NCBI RefSeq assembly: GCF_009905375.1
Contig: NW_027417616.1
Coordinates: 62,001-126,000, forward strand
Source of the DNA: Apium graveolens
Taxonomy: Eukaryota; Streptophyta; Magnoliopsida; Apiales; Apiaceae
Reading direction: 5' to 3'
Length of the DNA: 64,000 nucleotides
The translations under genes and the position numbers were made by a program. Shown here piece after piece: positions 49,231 through 62,000 of the stretch (positions are counted from its first letter, which is position 1; every line of letters starts with the position of its first letter). Under the pieces are notes generated by a model that was not told the DNA's origin, ran no database searches, and was given only the letters and a program-made list of their open reading frames with translations.

Positions 49231-52200
49231 TGTAACACCCCCAGATCCGGGGTCGGGGATCCGGGTCGTCACGGTCTTTCTTTCCATAATATCACTTCAC
49301 TAAATCAATAATAAATAACCTTATGCTGTGACCCCACACTAACACACACTACAACCCGTTATTGTCTCAGAGATGAAATTTAAATAAGTACAAGTCTTTG
49401 AATCCACAATTTAAAAGTTATTACAACCCAAAATGATTACTTGATAATTTACAGTTAATTGCCATTATCTGCCACAAGTTATAATTATACATAATTGATT
49501 CTCAAAAATAGAATGCCTGATCTACCAATAGATCTACCTCTGCAGCTATAGCAGCCACAACATCATCGGGAAGACGCGGGACGCTTCCCACGCGCTTGCG
49601 CTGGGTCTGCTGGAGTCTGGCCATCTTTCCTAACTGTTGTTGTGTGATGAAGAAATAAAGCAAGAGTGAGCCTTACAGCTCGCAAGATAATACATAGTGA
49701 TAACAATAATATAAGTATCTAAATGGATACTTACTAGAATCTTTTATCGTGTGTAAGATAATTACTAGTATATACTTACTAGTATATGAGCCTTCTCATA
49801 GTACTCATGAAAGTCTTGGTCAAAAGAAATGAACCAAGTTTGATATCTTAGTGCGATGAAGTCGCAAAATATTCAGTATATATACATATATACTTTTCAA
49901 AATATTGGAAGTCCTCTTCCATGCATAATATACACAAAATCCCAGTGTATAACTGTATATATAAAAAAAATATCGTTGCAAGGTGATCTCATACATCTAA
50001 CCTTGTCTCAACGTTTTTCTGAAAATCTTTGTCATTCATAAGACAATTATTAATTAGATATAAGTTTAAAAGATGAGGTTACCAAATACCCCAATATACT
50101 TATATCTTTCCCAATACTACTTGAACTACCACCGTTCAAGTTATAACCAGTTTCAAAAGTTCATCACATAGATGAGACTACAAGACAAGATTTGAATAGA
50201 TTCAATCTTTGAAATATTATTGAATGAAAAAGTTATGAGATACTTTATTTAGTCCCGATATATATATATCCACATATATATATCTCTTAAACATTTCCTG
50301 GAACCTCTGTTATGTAAAGTATGAACAGAGTTTGAAACATCCAATGAATTTTGGAAAGGAAAAGAATTTTGGCATAAACCCGATATCTCGCTGATCAGGC
50401 AAAGATACCAATAAGTAACCTTTTCTACTGTAGATGGATGAATTCCTCACCGGTCATCACCCTGGCCGCATTAGGTACTCGCGCTAGACCGTACCCCGGC
50501 CCCTCACGCGTTGATGGACTGCCACCCAGCCACTTACACAATAATAGACCGTACCCCGGCCTGTCGCTTATGCCGACTCAATGAGATGGGCTTACTTCCC
50601 GAACGTTGGGCAAGTAATCAATTCATTTACCAAATCTGCAACCTCGTTGCGAATATAAAATACACCACAGAGCCGGATTCCCCAGGTTTTGAGCGAGTAT
50701 TTAAATCCCCTTTAAAAAAGGAAGATCTTAAATATAAAAATGAGTTTTGGGATCCGCTCTGACTTTTAAAAATCATTTTGAAGACTCGAAAACACTTTAA
50801 AGAGTGTTTGGAGTAAGGCTGATTTAATGAACTAAATCAGTCCCCAGAATATTTAGAAAATGACTGAATATTATTATTTAAATAATATTCCCATAAAGAA
50901 TAATCTTTATAAAAATAATTGAAGTAGAAGTATTAAAATTTATACTTGAAACGAGTATTAAATAACCAAAGATATACTTATATGAAAGTATTATCTTTAT
51001 TTGAATAATCGAAAATAAGTTTGATTATTGACACCTTATTCTTTAATAAAATAAAGAATATACCTCAGCAAATAATCGGAGTCATAGATCCTCAAATGAA
51101 TATTCAAATAATATTCATAATAATATAAAAGAGTCATAAGTCCTCGAATGAATATTCAAATAATATTCAGATAAATAAATAAAAGGAGTCATAAGCCCTC
51201 GAATAATATTCGAAATAATATTCAATAATAAAATAAAGTTTCAAGTTATCGAATAAACCTTATTCGATTAATAGTTTGGAAAACTATAACCATATATATA
51301 TAAATATATAAATATATATATATATATCCATATCCATATATATAAAATCTACTCGGGATCCTCGACTCCCGGTTTTTGAAAATATTTTCACCTTTGGGTC
51401 CCTATACTAAGGGTATATGCAAGTTACCGCTATCCTCTAGCATAGGTATTATCAACTGAACCAACAGATATATATTGAAAGAATATGAAACAGGCATGCA
51501 TATATATACCATAGCAGCATGCTTCAATATTTTGCAACATTTGCTAATATAAACATCATGCATCTATCGCAAGATAATGCATATACATATATACATCACA
51601 ACAACAGTATAACGGGTAGAAAACTTGCCTGAGTGCTCCCGGATAGACTTACGCTTAGAGTGGGTCCGATAACCTATGAACAACAACATAAGTCGGAATT
51701 AAACCCCGGTCGCTTAAGAAACTAGACTTTAACCATTTAGAGTCCTAATGTTCGCTTTCGCGCTTAACGGTTTACTTAAGTCGCTCGAGTACTCTCGGCT
51801 CCACCATTTTTAATAAATTAACCATTAAGGGTTTTATGGAGATTCTTTCGCGAGTACCTTACCAACTACCTAATCCACCTTACATAATTGTTTCATACTC
51901 CAATTAGTCCTTTAAGGTCTTTAACCAAGGTTTCAAAGTAAGGCGAGGGGAAATGTTTCGTTCGCGAAACGCCGTTACTTAAAACGGTCGTTTTTCCTAA
52001 ACCGTACATCGGAATCAAACGAACTACATATCAAAACGAAGCTCGTAACATGAGCTATCTAAACATGGCAGTGGTCATAATCTAGCAGTGGGTTCTCGGG
52101 TCCTAATGTTATGCACAAAAACAGTCCAAAGAAAATCGGACATTACGACGGCTATGTTTACGCGATTTCCCAAAATTTTACCAACCAATTCAACCACCAA

Positions 52201-53432
52201 TCAATCCCAATTCACAACCCAATCAAAACTCCATCCATACTTTATCATAACAGCCCCAACAACTCAACATTAACAATTTATACTATTCTTTATCATGAAT
52301 TTAAACTACACTTAAGTTCATTAATCAACAACCAAGATTTACAACTCCAAAAACAACCCAAAACCAACTAATCTCTACATACACAACCATCAAGCCTCTC
52401 ATGAACTATATTACTCATATTATGCTCTTAACATTCAATAACAAATCTTGGTTAAGAGATTATACCTTCCTTGAAGCTTTTAATCCATGAAAGATCCTTG
52501 GAATGTCCATGGAAGCCTTAATATATGCTTAAGCTACCTTGACCTTGCAAATAAAATCAAGAATCACAAATTTGTTCTTGAAAGTTACTATTCACCCTAA
52601 ACTAAAATGATTTGTTTGAGATAGAAAACCTTTGATTCAAGCACTCAAACTACTTGCTCTTCTTAGTTATGAAATATAGGATCCAAAGAAACAAACCTTA
52701 TAATTTTCCATGGAGTATAGCTTGTGTTTTGAATTTCTAATTCACCATTTTGGTGAAAAATTCGAAATGAAGAAGATGAAAAGGGGGGAGAGAGAAGCTT
52801 GCTTTGTTTTCTTGATCTTTGTGCATAAAAAGCTTGGTTGATATCCTTTTGTTTTGTTAATTACCTTTTAACCATGGTAAAATTTGTGTGGCTTGAAATC
52901 AACCAACAATACCTTCCCTTTGGTCATGCTTATGTCATCCTCCTATGTCATCTTCCCACACTTGTCATCTTCTTGTTGGTGTGGTGACATCATCATCACT
53001 AACCTCTTTGATTAGCTCTTAATTACTTGGCTAATGACCGCTGATCTGTTATACGGTTCACTTAACTTTCGTTCTCGTTTATCGTTTGAGGGATCATACC
53101 CGGGATCTTATTACTTGGGTTCCCTTAACCTTTCTCAATACATTATATTCCTTTTATGATCCTCTCTTATAATCCTTGAATTTAAATCCTTTTAATCATG
53201 TTACCTTACACTCAATTCTTTCCGTATCTAGTGGATTTTCGGGAAAAATCAAAGTGTTCGGAATTGGATTCTGACGATCTTTACATACACTTATATACCA
53301 TATAGAGTACTAATAAAATCTCAGAATATCCATAACAGAACCCCTACATAGTGTGGCATGAAAAGTTTTCTCATTCAGAAAAAACACTATTCATAAGGGT
53401 TTCAAAAATTTCCAAAAATTGGGGTTATTACA
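49231..53432 (-). mobile_element. 3' LTR of element 2 (4202 bp)
   Basis: On the + strand it starts TGTAACACCCCC and ends GGGGTTATTACA. It has the same length as 59041-63242 at a constant 9810-bp offset. It contains AT-rich GAATATTC repeats near 51090-51240. The short open frames within it are repeated in the other LTR simply because the two LTRs are copies, and have no family match. Confidence 0.96.
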
Positions 53433-53444
53433 GTCTCCCCTCCT
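53433..53444 (-). other. Polypurine tract of element 2
   Basis: The - strand reads AGGAGGGGAGAC directly before the 3' LTR start TGTAATAACCCC. It is the same tract as in element 1. Confidence 0.88.
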
Positions 53445-53479
53445 TAAAAGGATTCCGTCCCGGAATCAGATAGAAAACG

Positions 53480-53650
53480 AATGGGGATACTTTCTTAGCA
53501 TTACACTTTCTAACTCTCGAGTCAATTTTCCCACATTGTTGTTCTACCACCAAACTCTGCCTAGTTTGATAATCCTTCTCCTAAGCACTTGTTCCTTTTC
53601 ACTCTATAACCCTTCCTGGTGCTCCATATTGGTTACGTCGGGTTGCATAT
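53480..53650 (-). pseudogene. Chromodomain remnant (element 2)
   Basis: The - strand gives SEKEQVLRRRIIKLGRVWW, a stop, then NNNVGKLTRELESVMLRKYP. It aligns with the Tekay chromodomain pattern and with the remnant at 8265-8420. The frame is closed by stops on both sides. Confidence 0.72.
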
Positions 53651-53889
53651 CTATGCGCTCATATGCCTCTATTTATCTGGCATCTGAATTACACTTCCTT
53701 AACATTGATACGTGAAACACGTTACGACCTGCTACATGTTCGGGGTTAGGGCTAGCTCATATGCTAACTTCCCAAACGTCTTAATATATCCAAGGGTCCA
53801 ACAAATTGTTGACTTAGCTTTCCTTTCTTTCCGAACCTCATCAATCCTTTCCAAGGGATACCTATAACATTACTAGGTCCCCTATTTCA

Positions 53890-54215
53890 TACTCTTTTTC
53901 CTTTCATGTCAAATCAACATACTTATCATGTCCATCTTGGGCTACTACCAGCCGTCCTCTGATTAGATCTATCATATCCTTGGTCCTTTGGACTACTGCG
54001 GGTCCGAGCATCTTGCGCTCTACAACTTCATCCTAACATAAGGGAGATCGACATTGTCTTCCCTCAAGGATCTCATAAGGCGATACCTCAATACTGACAT
54101 ATGATCTATTTTCGTAAGAAAACTCAACCCGTGTTAAGTGATCATTCCAATTTCTTTCAAGTCTATTGCACAGACTCTCATTATAGCTTTTAGCATTAGA
54201 GCTTTTGCTTCTCAC
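53890..54215 (-). pseudogene. Integrase C-terminal remnant (element 2)
   Basis: A 60-codon open stretch (54033-54215) includes NWNDHLTRVEFSYENRSYVS and PYEILEGRQCRSPLC, followed past a stop by DEVVERKMLGPAVVQRTKD. It is the end of a Ty3/gypsy integrase core. The catalytic DDE part that should precede it is missing, as in element 1, which points to a loss before the two copies separated. Confidence 0.8.
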
Positions 54216-54674
54216 TACCCATCCTTTTTCCCAGTTCGTAGTCGCTACTATCTTCCATTCCTAATATTATACTAGTTATACTTTTGCTCGTTAGCGTTCT
54301 ATAACCTTTTAATAACCACGTCAACCTTAGTATCACGAATGTGTTTCCATTCCGAATACTACCACAACTTTATTACTCCTTTTTCAGCTGTTTCTATTTT
54401 TCCAAAATTTGATCAATCAAATAGAAGTAAAGGAATTTGTTGAGAGATCACTATGATCATGAACACTTGTTATATCACATAGTTAGTACAGAAGGTGGCC
54501 AGCCTTTAGTACTTGGCAAGCAATTAAACAATAGCTGGTATCCTACTCGGCTTCTATCACACAGATAGATAGTCATTCGGTAATACCTCCCCTTCTGGAA
54601 GGGTTGTTCTTCTCAGCTTACATGAAATGAAAAGAAGAGAAAAGAACGAACTGAAGAGATTTTTATATATGAAA

Positions 54675-54718
<44 letters not shown>

Positions 54719-57370
54719 TGCCACAAAATATCTGGCTTGGAACCTACCTCTGAATTATAGAGGTTTGTCATAGGAGAACAAAACATAGACGTATTTATAT
54801 CAGCATCAAGTATTATAGCATCGTATTTCACGTGCCTAAATATTTTCGCTAACCCGTCCATCATTCTATGGACCCATGCCCTTCCTCGAGCTTATACACA
54901 ATTACCTTTGAAACTCCCTCGACATCGAAAATCGAACCTGGGATCTCATTCTAGACATCATCGTTACTAGAATTCTTATGCTTGCACCGCAACCTTCCTC
55001 GTATAATAATACGACTCTCTATTGATAAGAAAGAATAATAATTCACTAGGTAGATACTCTACTTAATTAGTCTATCAATGATAACTTATACACTACCACG
55101 ACCCGATTAGTGATACTCAATCTCAACACCCATTCCAATACAACCCTCACGGTTGTAATCAGCTCATTACTCGGAGAATCATTGCTGCCTTACTATGGTC
55201 CACCACTGACCCACTGTCATCATTCACTTTCCATGAAATCTTAATAGCTAACCATACGGAGTCCATACATGTCGTATCAAATTCTCCTAAGGAGTTAACA
55301 TAACCACCAATCACAATTCATGAAGAACACTCCAAACTCTGACGTACTTACATGACATGAAGCAGATAAAAGTGCAGAAGAGTTTCAATCAAAGCAATGA
55401 TAGCAGGTTAATACCATTCTTAATCATACGCCCTAAATAGAAGAATTAACTCAAGGGTTCATCTAGTCCTTTTTGAAACATGGTCCTGGCTTATCTCAAG
55501 ATAGGACCTTCTAAGATAGATAGCCCGTTTATGGCGATTACACGAATTAAACCTTTACCAACTACTATTACGGTTGGGTATTGCACAGTCATCAGAAGGA
55601 ATGTCAATCTTCCAAACCATAATTCAACCTTCAAATTTTTAACCATCATCACTGTATTCTTTTGGCACACGCGCCTATAATTATCCACTTACCTTTAAAG
55701 TGTCGGCCACCTCTTTGGCCTTTCCTGATAGTACAATTTCCTTATAGTCAATGTCACTTTAACCATCTCCAAATAAATTTTCTACCTTATTTCAATCACA
55801 GCTTATGTGAAGATGTTTTCCTTAAAATCTGATGAGTAAAAGAAAAATCACCATTTTTCCATAAGTTATTGCCTCAGTCTTTAGAGGTTAATCACTGTCA
55901 TGACTGACTCTCAATTATACTTAGAGCATCTTCTATCTTAAGTCCTAATTGCCCTGAACAATTTCGACCATTACTGGTTCGATCCATACCTTCTCATGGT
56001 TTAACACGTGCCTCACTTGGCATCAATATAATTACGTCATATTTCCTTTATCAACATTTCTATTCTTGAGAATTTTGAATATTACCTTTTTCCTTATAAA
56101 ACCTCTAGGGTTATCCTTGAATCGTTCCTCCTGTATTCCTTAGATACAGGGCATATCAAAATACCATTTACTACTACTAGAACCATTGTCTATATACTTC
56201 TGAAAAAAAATTCTCCACTGATTCTTAAAGGTTGTTATTACCTTAATCCTTTCCAATTCATCCTGTCAAAACTCATATTGTCCCTATTAAGGGTGACATG
56301 CCAACCTTTATGCAGTCCCCTAGGATTCATTTTAAGTTACCAATGTTCTATCCTTAATTCCACCTTTAAAAGGTACCTGCATCCTTCTATGGATAACCCA
56401 AGTCATATATCCCTGATAAGGGTGTCCTATTCAATCATTCCCACCTCGATAGTCTATACCTAACTTCATAATAACATCCTTATTCAAATTGAGGTCAATC
56501 CATATGGCCTCCAAAAGATAACAATGGTCATCCGCTTTTCTTTCCTGATTTGGTAATGATAACAAGGATGTTCTGGAAGATATTGGTCGTGTTCAACGTG
56601 AACTTCTTCTTAATAATTCCTTATTTACTTCTGTTGTTTATCTCAAAAGTCACCTCAATGTTGGGATATCTTTCATACCTGGCGTCTCCCTTTCTGGGTA
56701 TCAAGCCACCGGTCTTACATTTCCTTCTTGAAGGTCACTTCCTTCATCCAATTTTTCCTAATTTCTTACTTCCTTATCCCCTTAGTCTATCCGCGTCTCA
56801 TTATTTATCCTTCGAATTATCTCAAGGTTTCCTTGAATCCTCCCAACTTACAGGGGATAAACTATATGTATCTCTTATGCCCTCAACCATCAATTTTAAC
56901 TTATGGTGAATCACCCTCATCCGGACGATTACCTACTTTTCTATTTCTATTGCTATGAGTTTTTAGGGTTTCCTCATACCCGACTCCCTTATCATACCTC
57001 AAACTCTTTTGCCTTTATATCCCTTTCCACTTCAGTCCCTTTTTATTTCCCTTTCTCTTATCATTATTTCATGAACCAACACAACATAAGCATTGATTTC
57101 AAACATCCCGTCATTCCGGATTCGTGTCCTTAGAACGAATCTTGACAACTTTTACAACTTAAATTCACAATTCATCATACTCGTCTGCCTTTGTTCTGGC
57201 TCTAAAGCTTTTACACTCTCTCCATAACCTTGGGAATTACTTTCCCGAAAACAATTGGCTGAACTTTAATCAGTTTATCATAACCTCTGGCTCCGTACCT
57301 TTCTTGGTCTTTCACCAGCGGGTGGCCTCTCTCTTAGGAGGGTAAGTGACAAAAACAGTCCTTTGTGGTT
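54216..57370 (-). other. Interior of element 2 without recognisable domains
   Basis: About 3.1 kb in which translation of the - strand gives only short pieces between stops. The part 54216-55650 matches the interior of element 1. The segment 55650-57370 has no counterpart elsewhere in the window. I recognise no protein family in it. Confidence 0.65.
54683..54717. repeat. (TA)n microsatellite
   Basis: An uninterrupted run of alternating A and T follows a poly-A run (54672-54682 region). The matching place in element 1 (about 7210-7230) is short and T-rich, so this expansion is specific to this copy. Confidence 0.95.
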
Positions 57371-57379
57371 CGTCAATCA

Positions 57380-57485
57380 TTTAGAATCTCAAATGATTCC
57401 TATATTTCCTTTAGCCAGGCTCTTGCCTCGACTAGGTCAACTTGTTCCTTGGAACTCTGAGAGCTTAACGCTTTAAAGGTCATGA
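57380..57485 (-). pseudogene. Gag capsid-like scrap (element 2)
   Basis: The - strand reads EQVDLVEARAWLKEI, a stop, then ESFEILND. This resembles the start of the capsid domain in chromovirus Gag (pattern DP-x-x-A-x-x-W-L-x-x-I-E-K-x-F). It lies downstream of RNase H and integrase remnants, which is out of the usual order. The match is short, so confidence is limited. Confidence 0.5.
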
Positions 57486-57784
57486 AAGAATTTCCTGCCG
57501 CATTGTCCCCTCAGGGTGGTGGTTGGGGATAATAGTCTAAGTTCTCTTTAGACAGGTCCATGAATTGCCGTATTGGAGTACCGTCTCGGGTCTCCTTTCC
57601 TTACTCGACTTTCCATTTCCTTAGTATGGAATGTTTCATCCTTCTCCCATACTTGGGGTTATCTTGTACGTTAAAATCCTCATTTTCCACTTCATTATGT
57701 TATGGGTTCCTTCTATCTTGATGGCGTCCTCCCTGACTATCACATTCAGGGTTTGCTCTAACTCTTATTCCTCAAACTAGCTTT

Positions 57785-58620
57785 CATCTAAGATTTCATC
57801 TTTAAGCTCTTAAACATTTGGAACCCCAAATTCTATAGGAATACCTCATTATTCCCTTACCATCTTTCTCGATATTAATCTTTTATCTAATTGTTGGCTC
57901 TCTGCCTTCATTCATAACTTTTTCTGGCACAATATGATCTTTTCCAATAATTCGGGCTGTATTGCAATCTCAAACAGCTTTTCGGTACCGGCTCCGGTTA
58001 CCTTCACTTTTATTTCCATTTTCTCAAAATCTCTTATAAACTCTCCAAAAGACATTATCATCTTGAGTCTCTCCTTTTTACTAAGGGCATCAGCCACCAT
58101 ATTGGCTTTCCCCGAATGATAAAGAATCTCCCAATCATTATTCTTGATTAGCTCTAACTGCCTCCTCTGGCATATATTGAGCTCTTTCTACGTAAAAAGG
58201 TACTAGAGCTCCTATGGTTTGTGTAAATCTTGCACTTCTCTCCATACAAGTAGTGCCTCCAATCTTTAGGGTAAAACTATTGCCATGAACCTAAGCTCAT
58301 GGGCGGTGATATCAAATTTCATATTACCTTAATTGTCTTGACGCAGACGCGATTATCTTGCTGTGCTAAGAAGCACCCTAATTCCGTATGCGAAGCGTCA
58401 CTTACAAATCACAAAATCTCCTTTTTCCCTCCGGCAACGCCAACATAGGGGCCGTCACCAACCTTTGCTTCAGTTCTTAAAAGTTGTTCTCGCATTTCTC
58501 TGCCTATTCGAACTTCTCAGTCTTATGAGTAAGCCGCGTTAAAGGGGCTACTGTCTTTACAAACTTGAACGAACCTCTGGTAGTGACCGACCAATCCTAC
58601 CTCTGGTAGTCGACCTAACC
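57785..58620 (-). pseudogene. RT end, RNase H and integrase start (element 2)
   Basis: The - strand pieces in order are VGHYQRFVQ (end of RT), ELKQRLVTAPMLALPEGKRR, SDASHTELGCFLAQQ, YLYGEKCKIYTNHRS, KANMVADALSKKERLKMIM, and after LFEIAIQPELLEKI the segment KDGKGIMRYSYRIWGSKC with ELKDEILDE. This is the normal Tekay/Del path from RT through RNase H into the integrase N-terminus. Frame changes and stops occur throughout. The catalytic RT part with its YxDD box is absent: the block begins only about 400 bp from the PBS. Confidence 0.85.
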
Positions 58621-59024
58621 ATGGTCATCAATTCATCAGTGGTCCTTTATCCAATCCTGTCAGGATCCTCCATGGGATCCTCCTCAATAACTATCCCTTC
58701 TAGGACAACATCCTCAACCGCTAAATCCTCAATATCAACATCGTCCGGTCCTGCATTAGGACACTCTATCGGATCCACAATCCGATCTCCAATTAGTAAT
58801 AAAATATCATCGCGATGTTTCTCCTCAACCTCAGGGTTCGGAGTCCCGCTACCATATACGATAACGAACTACGCTTCTATCACGATATTTATAAGGGTTC
58901 CCATAAGGGTTTTAACTGTCAGTACTACGTTAGGTAGCCCGACTATGAACTTGGCAAGAGTTCTTATTATCTTAGTGAACTTATTATCTTAACGTCCCAT
59001 CATCTCTGAGGTTTATAACGCTTA
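58621..59024 (-). other. Leader between PBS and RNase H block (element 2)
   Basis: About 400 bp that in a full element would lead to gag. One frame of the - strand encodes an acidic stretch (GPDDVDIEDLAVEDVVLEG) that then meets a stop. Whether it is a gag N-terminus or untranslated leader cannot be told. The join to the end of RT near 58620-58640 probably marks a large internal deletion. Confidence 0.55.
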
Positions 59025-59036
59025 GGTCTGATACCA
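59025..59036 (-). other. Primer binding site of element 2 (tRNA-Met type)
   Basis: Four bases (GAAG) inside the 5' LTR the - strand reads TGGTATCAGACC, matching the plant initiator tRNA-Met primer site TGGTATCAGAGC except at one base. This primer is usual for chromoviruses and many other plant LTR elements. Confidence 0.88.
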
Positions 59037-59040
59037 CTTC

Positions 59041-62000
59041 TGTAACACCCCCAGATCCGGGGTCGGGGATCCGGGTCGTCACGGTCTTTCTTTCCATAAT
59101 ATCACTTCACTAAATCAATAATAAATAACCTTATGCTGTGACCCCACACTAACACACACCACAACCCGTTATTGTCTCAGAGATGAAATTTAAATAAGTA
59201 CAAGTCTTTGAATCCACAATTTAAAAGTTATTACAACCCAAAATGATTACTTGATAATTTACAGTTAATTGCCATTATCTGCCACAAGTTATAATTATAC
59301 ATAATTGATTCTCAAAAATAGAATGCCTGATCTACCAATAGATCTACCTCTGCAGCTATAGCAGCCACAACATCATCGGGAAGACGCGGGACGCTTCCCA
59401 CGCGCTTGCGCTGGGTCTGCTGGAGTCTGGCCATCTTTCCTAACTGTTGTTGTGTGATGAAGAAATAAAGCAAGAGTGAGCCTTACAGCTCGCAAGATAA
59501 TACATAGTGATAACAATAATATAAGTATCTAAATGGATACTTACTAGAATCTTTTATCGTGTGTAAGACAATTATTAGTATATACTTACTAGTATATGAG
59601 CCTTCTCATAGTACTCATGAAAGTCTTGGTCAAAAGAAATGAACCAAGTTTGATATCTTAGTGCGATGAAGTCGCAAAATATTCAGTATATATACATATA
59701 TACTTTTCAAAATATTGGAAGTCCTCTTCCATGCATAATATACACAAAATCCCAGTGTATAACTGTATATATAAAAAAAATATCGTTGCAAGGTGATCTC
59801 ATACATCTAACCTTGTCTCAACATTTTTCTGAAAATCTTTGTCATTCATAAGACAATTATTAATTAGATATAAGTTTAAAAGATGAGGTTACCAAATACC
59901 CCAATATACTTATATCTTTCCCAATACTACTTGAACTACCACCGTTCAAGTTATAACCAGTTTCAAAAGTTCATCACATAGATGAGACTACAAGACAAGA
60001 TTTGAATAGATTCAATCTTTGAAATATTATTGAATGAAAAAGTTATGAGATACTTTATTTAGTCCCGATATATATATATCCACATATATATATCTCTTAA
60101 ACATTTCCTGGAACCTCTGTTATGTAAAGTATGAACAGAGTTTGAAACATCCAATGAATTTTGGAAAGGAAAAGAATTTTGGCATAAACCCGATATCTCG
60201 CTGATCAGGCAAAGATACCAATAAGTAACCTTTTCTACTGTAGATGGATGAATTCCTCACCGGTCATCACCCTGGCCGCATTAGGACCTCGCGCTAGACC
60301 GTACCCCGGCCCCTCACGCGTTGATGGACTGCCACCCAGCCACTTACACAATAATAGACCGTACCCCGGCCTGTCGCTTATGCCGACTCAATGAGATGGG
60401 CTTACTTCCCGAACGTTGGGCAAGTAATCAATTCATTTACCAAATCTGCAACCTCGTTGCGAATATAAAATACACCACAGAGCCGGATTCCCCAGGTTTT
60501 GAGCGAGTATTTAAATCCCCTTTAAAAAAGGAAGATCTTAAATATAAAAATGAGTTTTGGGATCCGCTCTGACTTTTAAAAATCATTTTGAAGACTCGAA
60601 AACACTTTAAAGAGTGTTTGGAGTAAGGCTGATTTAATGAACTAAATCAGTCCCCAGAATATTTAGAAAATGACTGAATATTATTATTTAAATAATATTC
60701 CCATAAAGAATAATCTTTATAAAAATAATTGAAGTAGAAGTATTAAAATTTATACTTGAAACGAGTATTAAATAACCAAAGATATACTTATATGAAAGTA
60801 TTATCTTTATTTGAATAATCGAAAATAAGTTTGATTATTGACACCTTATTCTTTAATAAAATAAAGAATATACCTCAGCAAATAATCGGAGTCATAGATC
60901 CTCAAATGAATATTCAAATAATATTCATAATAATATAAAAGAGTCATAAGTCCTCGAATGAATATTCAAATAATATTCAGATAAATAAATAAAAGGAGTC
61001 ATAAGCCCTCGAATAATATTCGAAATAATATTCAATAATAAAATAAAGTTTCAAGTTATCGAATAAACCTTATTCGATTAATAGTTTGGAAAACTATAAC
61101 CATATATATATAAATATATAAATATATATATATATATCCATATCCATATATATAAAATCTACTCGGGATCCTCGACTCCCGGTTTTTGAAAATATTTTCA
61201 CCTTTGGGTCCCTATACTAAGGGTATATGCAAGTTACCGCTATCCTCTAGCATAGGTATTATCAACTGAACCAACAGATATATATTGAAAGAATATGAAA
61301 CAGGCATGCATATATATACCATAGCAGCATGCTTCAATATATTGCAACATTTGCTAATATAAACATCATGCATCTATCGCAAGATAATGCATATACATAT
61401 ATACATCACAACAACAGTATAACGGGTAGAAAACTTGCCTGAGTGCTCCCGGATAGACTTACGCTTAGAGTGGGTCCGATAACCTATGAACAACAACATA
61501 AGTCGGAATTAAACCCCGGTCGCTTAAGAAACTAGACTTTAACCATTTAGAGTCCTAATGTTCGCTTTCGCGCTTAACGGTTTACTTAAGTCGCTCGAGT
61601 ACTCTCGGCTCCACCATTTTTAATAAATTAACCATTAAGGGTTTTATGGAGATTCTTTCGCGAGTACCTTACCAACTACCTAATCCACCTTACATAATTG
61701 TTTCATACTCCAATTAGTCCTTTAAGGTCTTTAACCAAGGTTTCAAAGTAAGGCGAGGGGAAATGTTTCGTTCGCGAAACGCCGTTACTTAAAACGGTCG
61801 TTTTTCCTAAACCGTACATCGGAATCAAACGAACTACATATCAAAACGAAGCTCGTAACATGAGCTATCTAAACATGGCAGTGGTCATAATCTAGAAGTG
61901 GGTTCTCGGGTCCTAATGTTATGCACAAAAACAGTCCAAAGAAAATCGGACATTACGACGGCTATGTTTACGCGATTTCCCAAAATTTTACCAACCAATT

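Noticed and set aside
50511..50762. Open frames duplicated exactly at 60321-60572 (also 49856/59666, 52088/61898, 52111/61921)
   Set aside because: They are duplicated because they lie in the two LTRs of one element; no coding signal is visible.
54683..54717. The TA run as a replication or regulatory element
   Set aside because: It is a plain microsatellite expansion, short or absent in the matching place of element 1.
57912..58100. A separate small gene (62 codons, - strand)
   Set aside because: It is the RNase H to integrase junction of the decayed pol (VADALSKKERLKMIM), not an independent gene.
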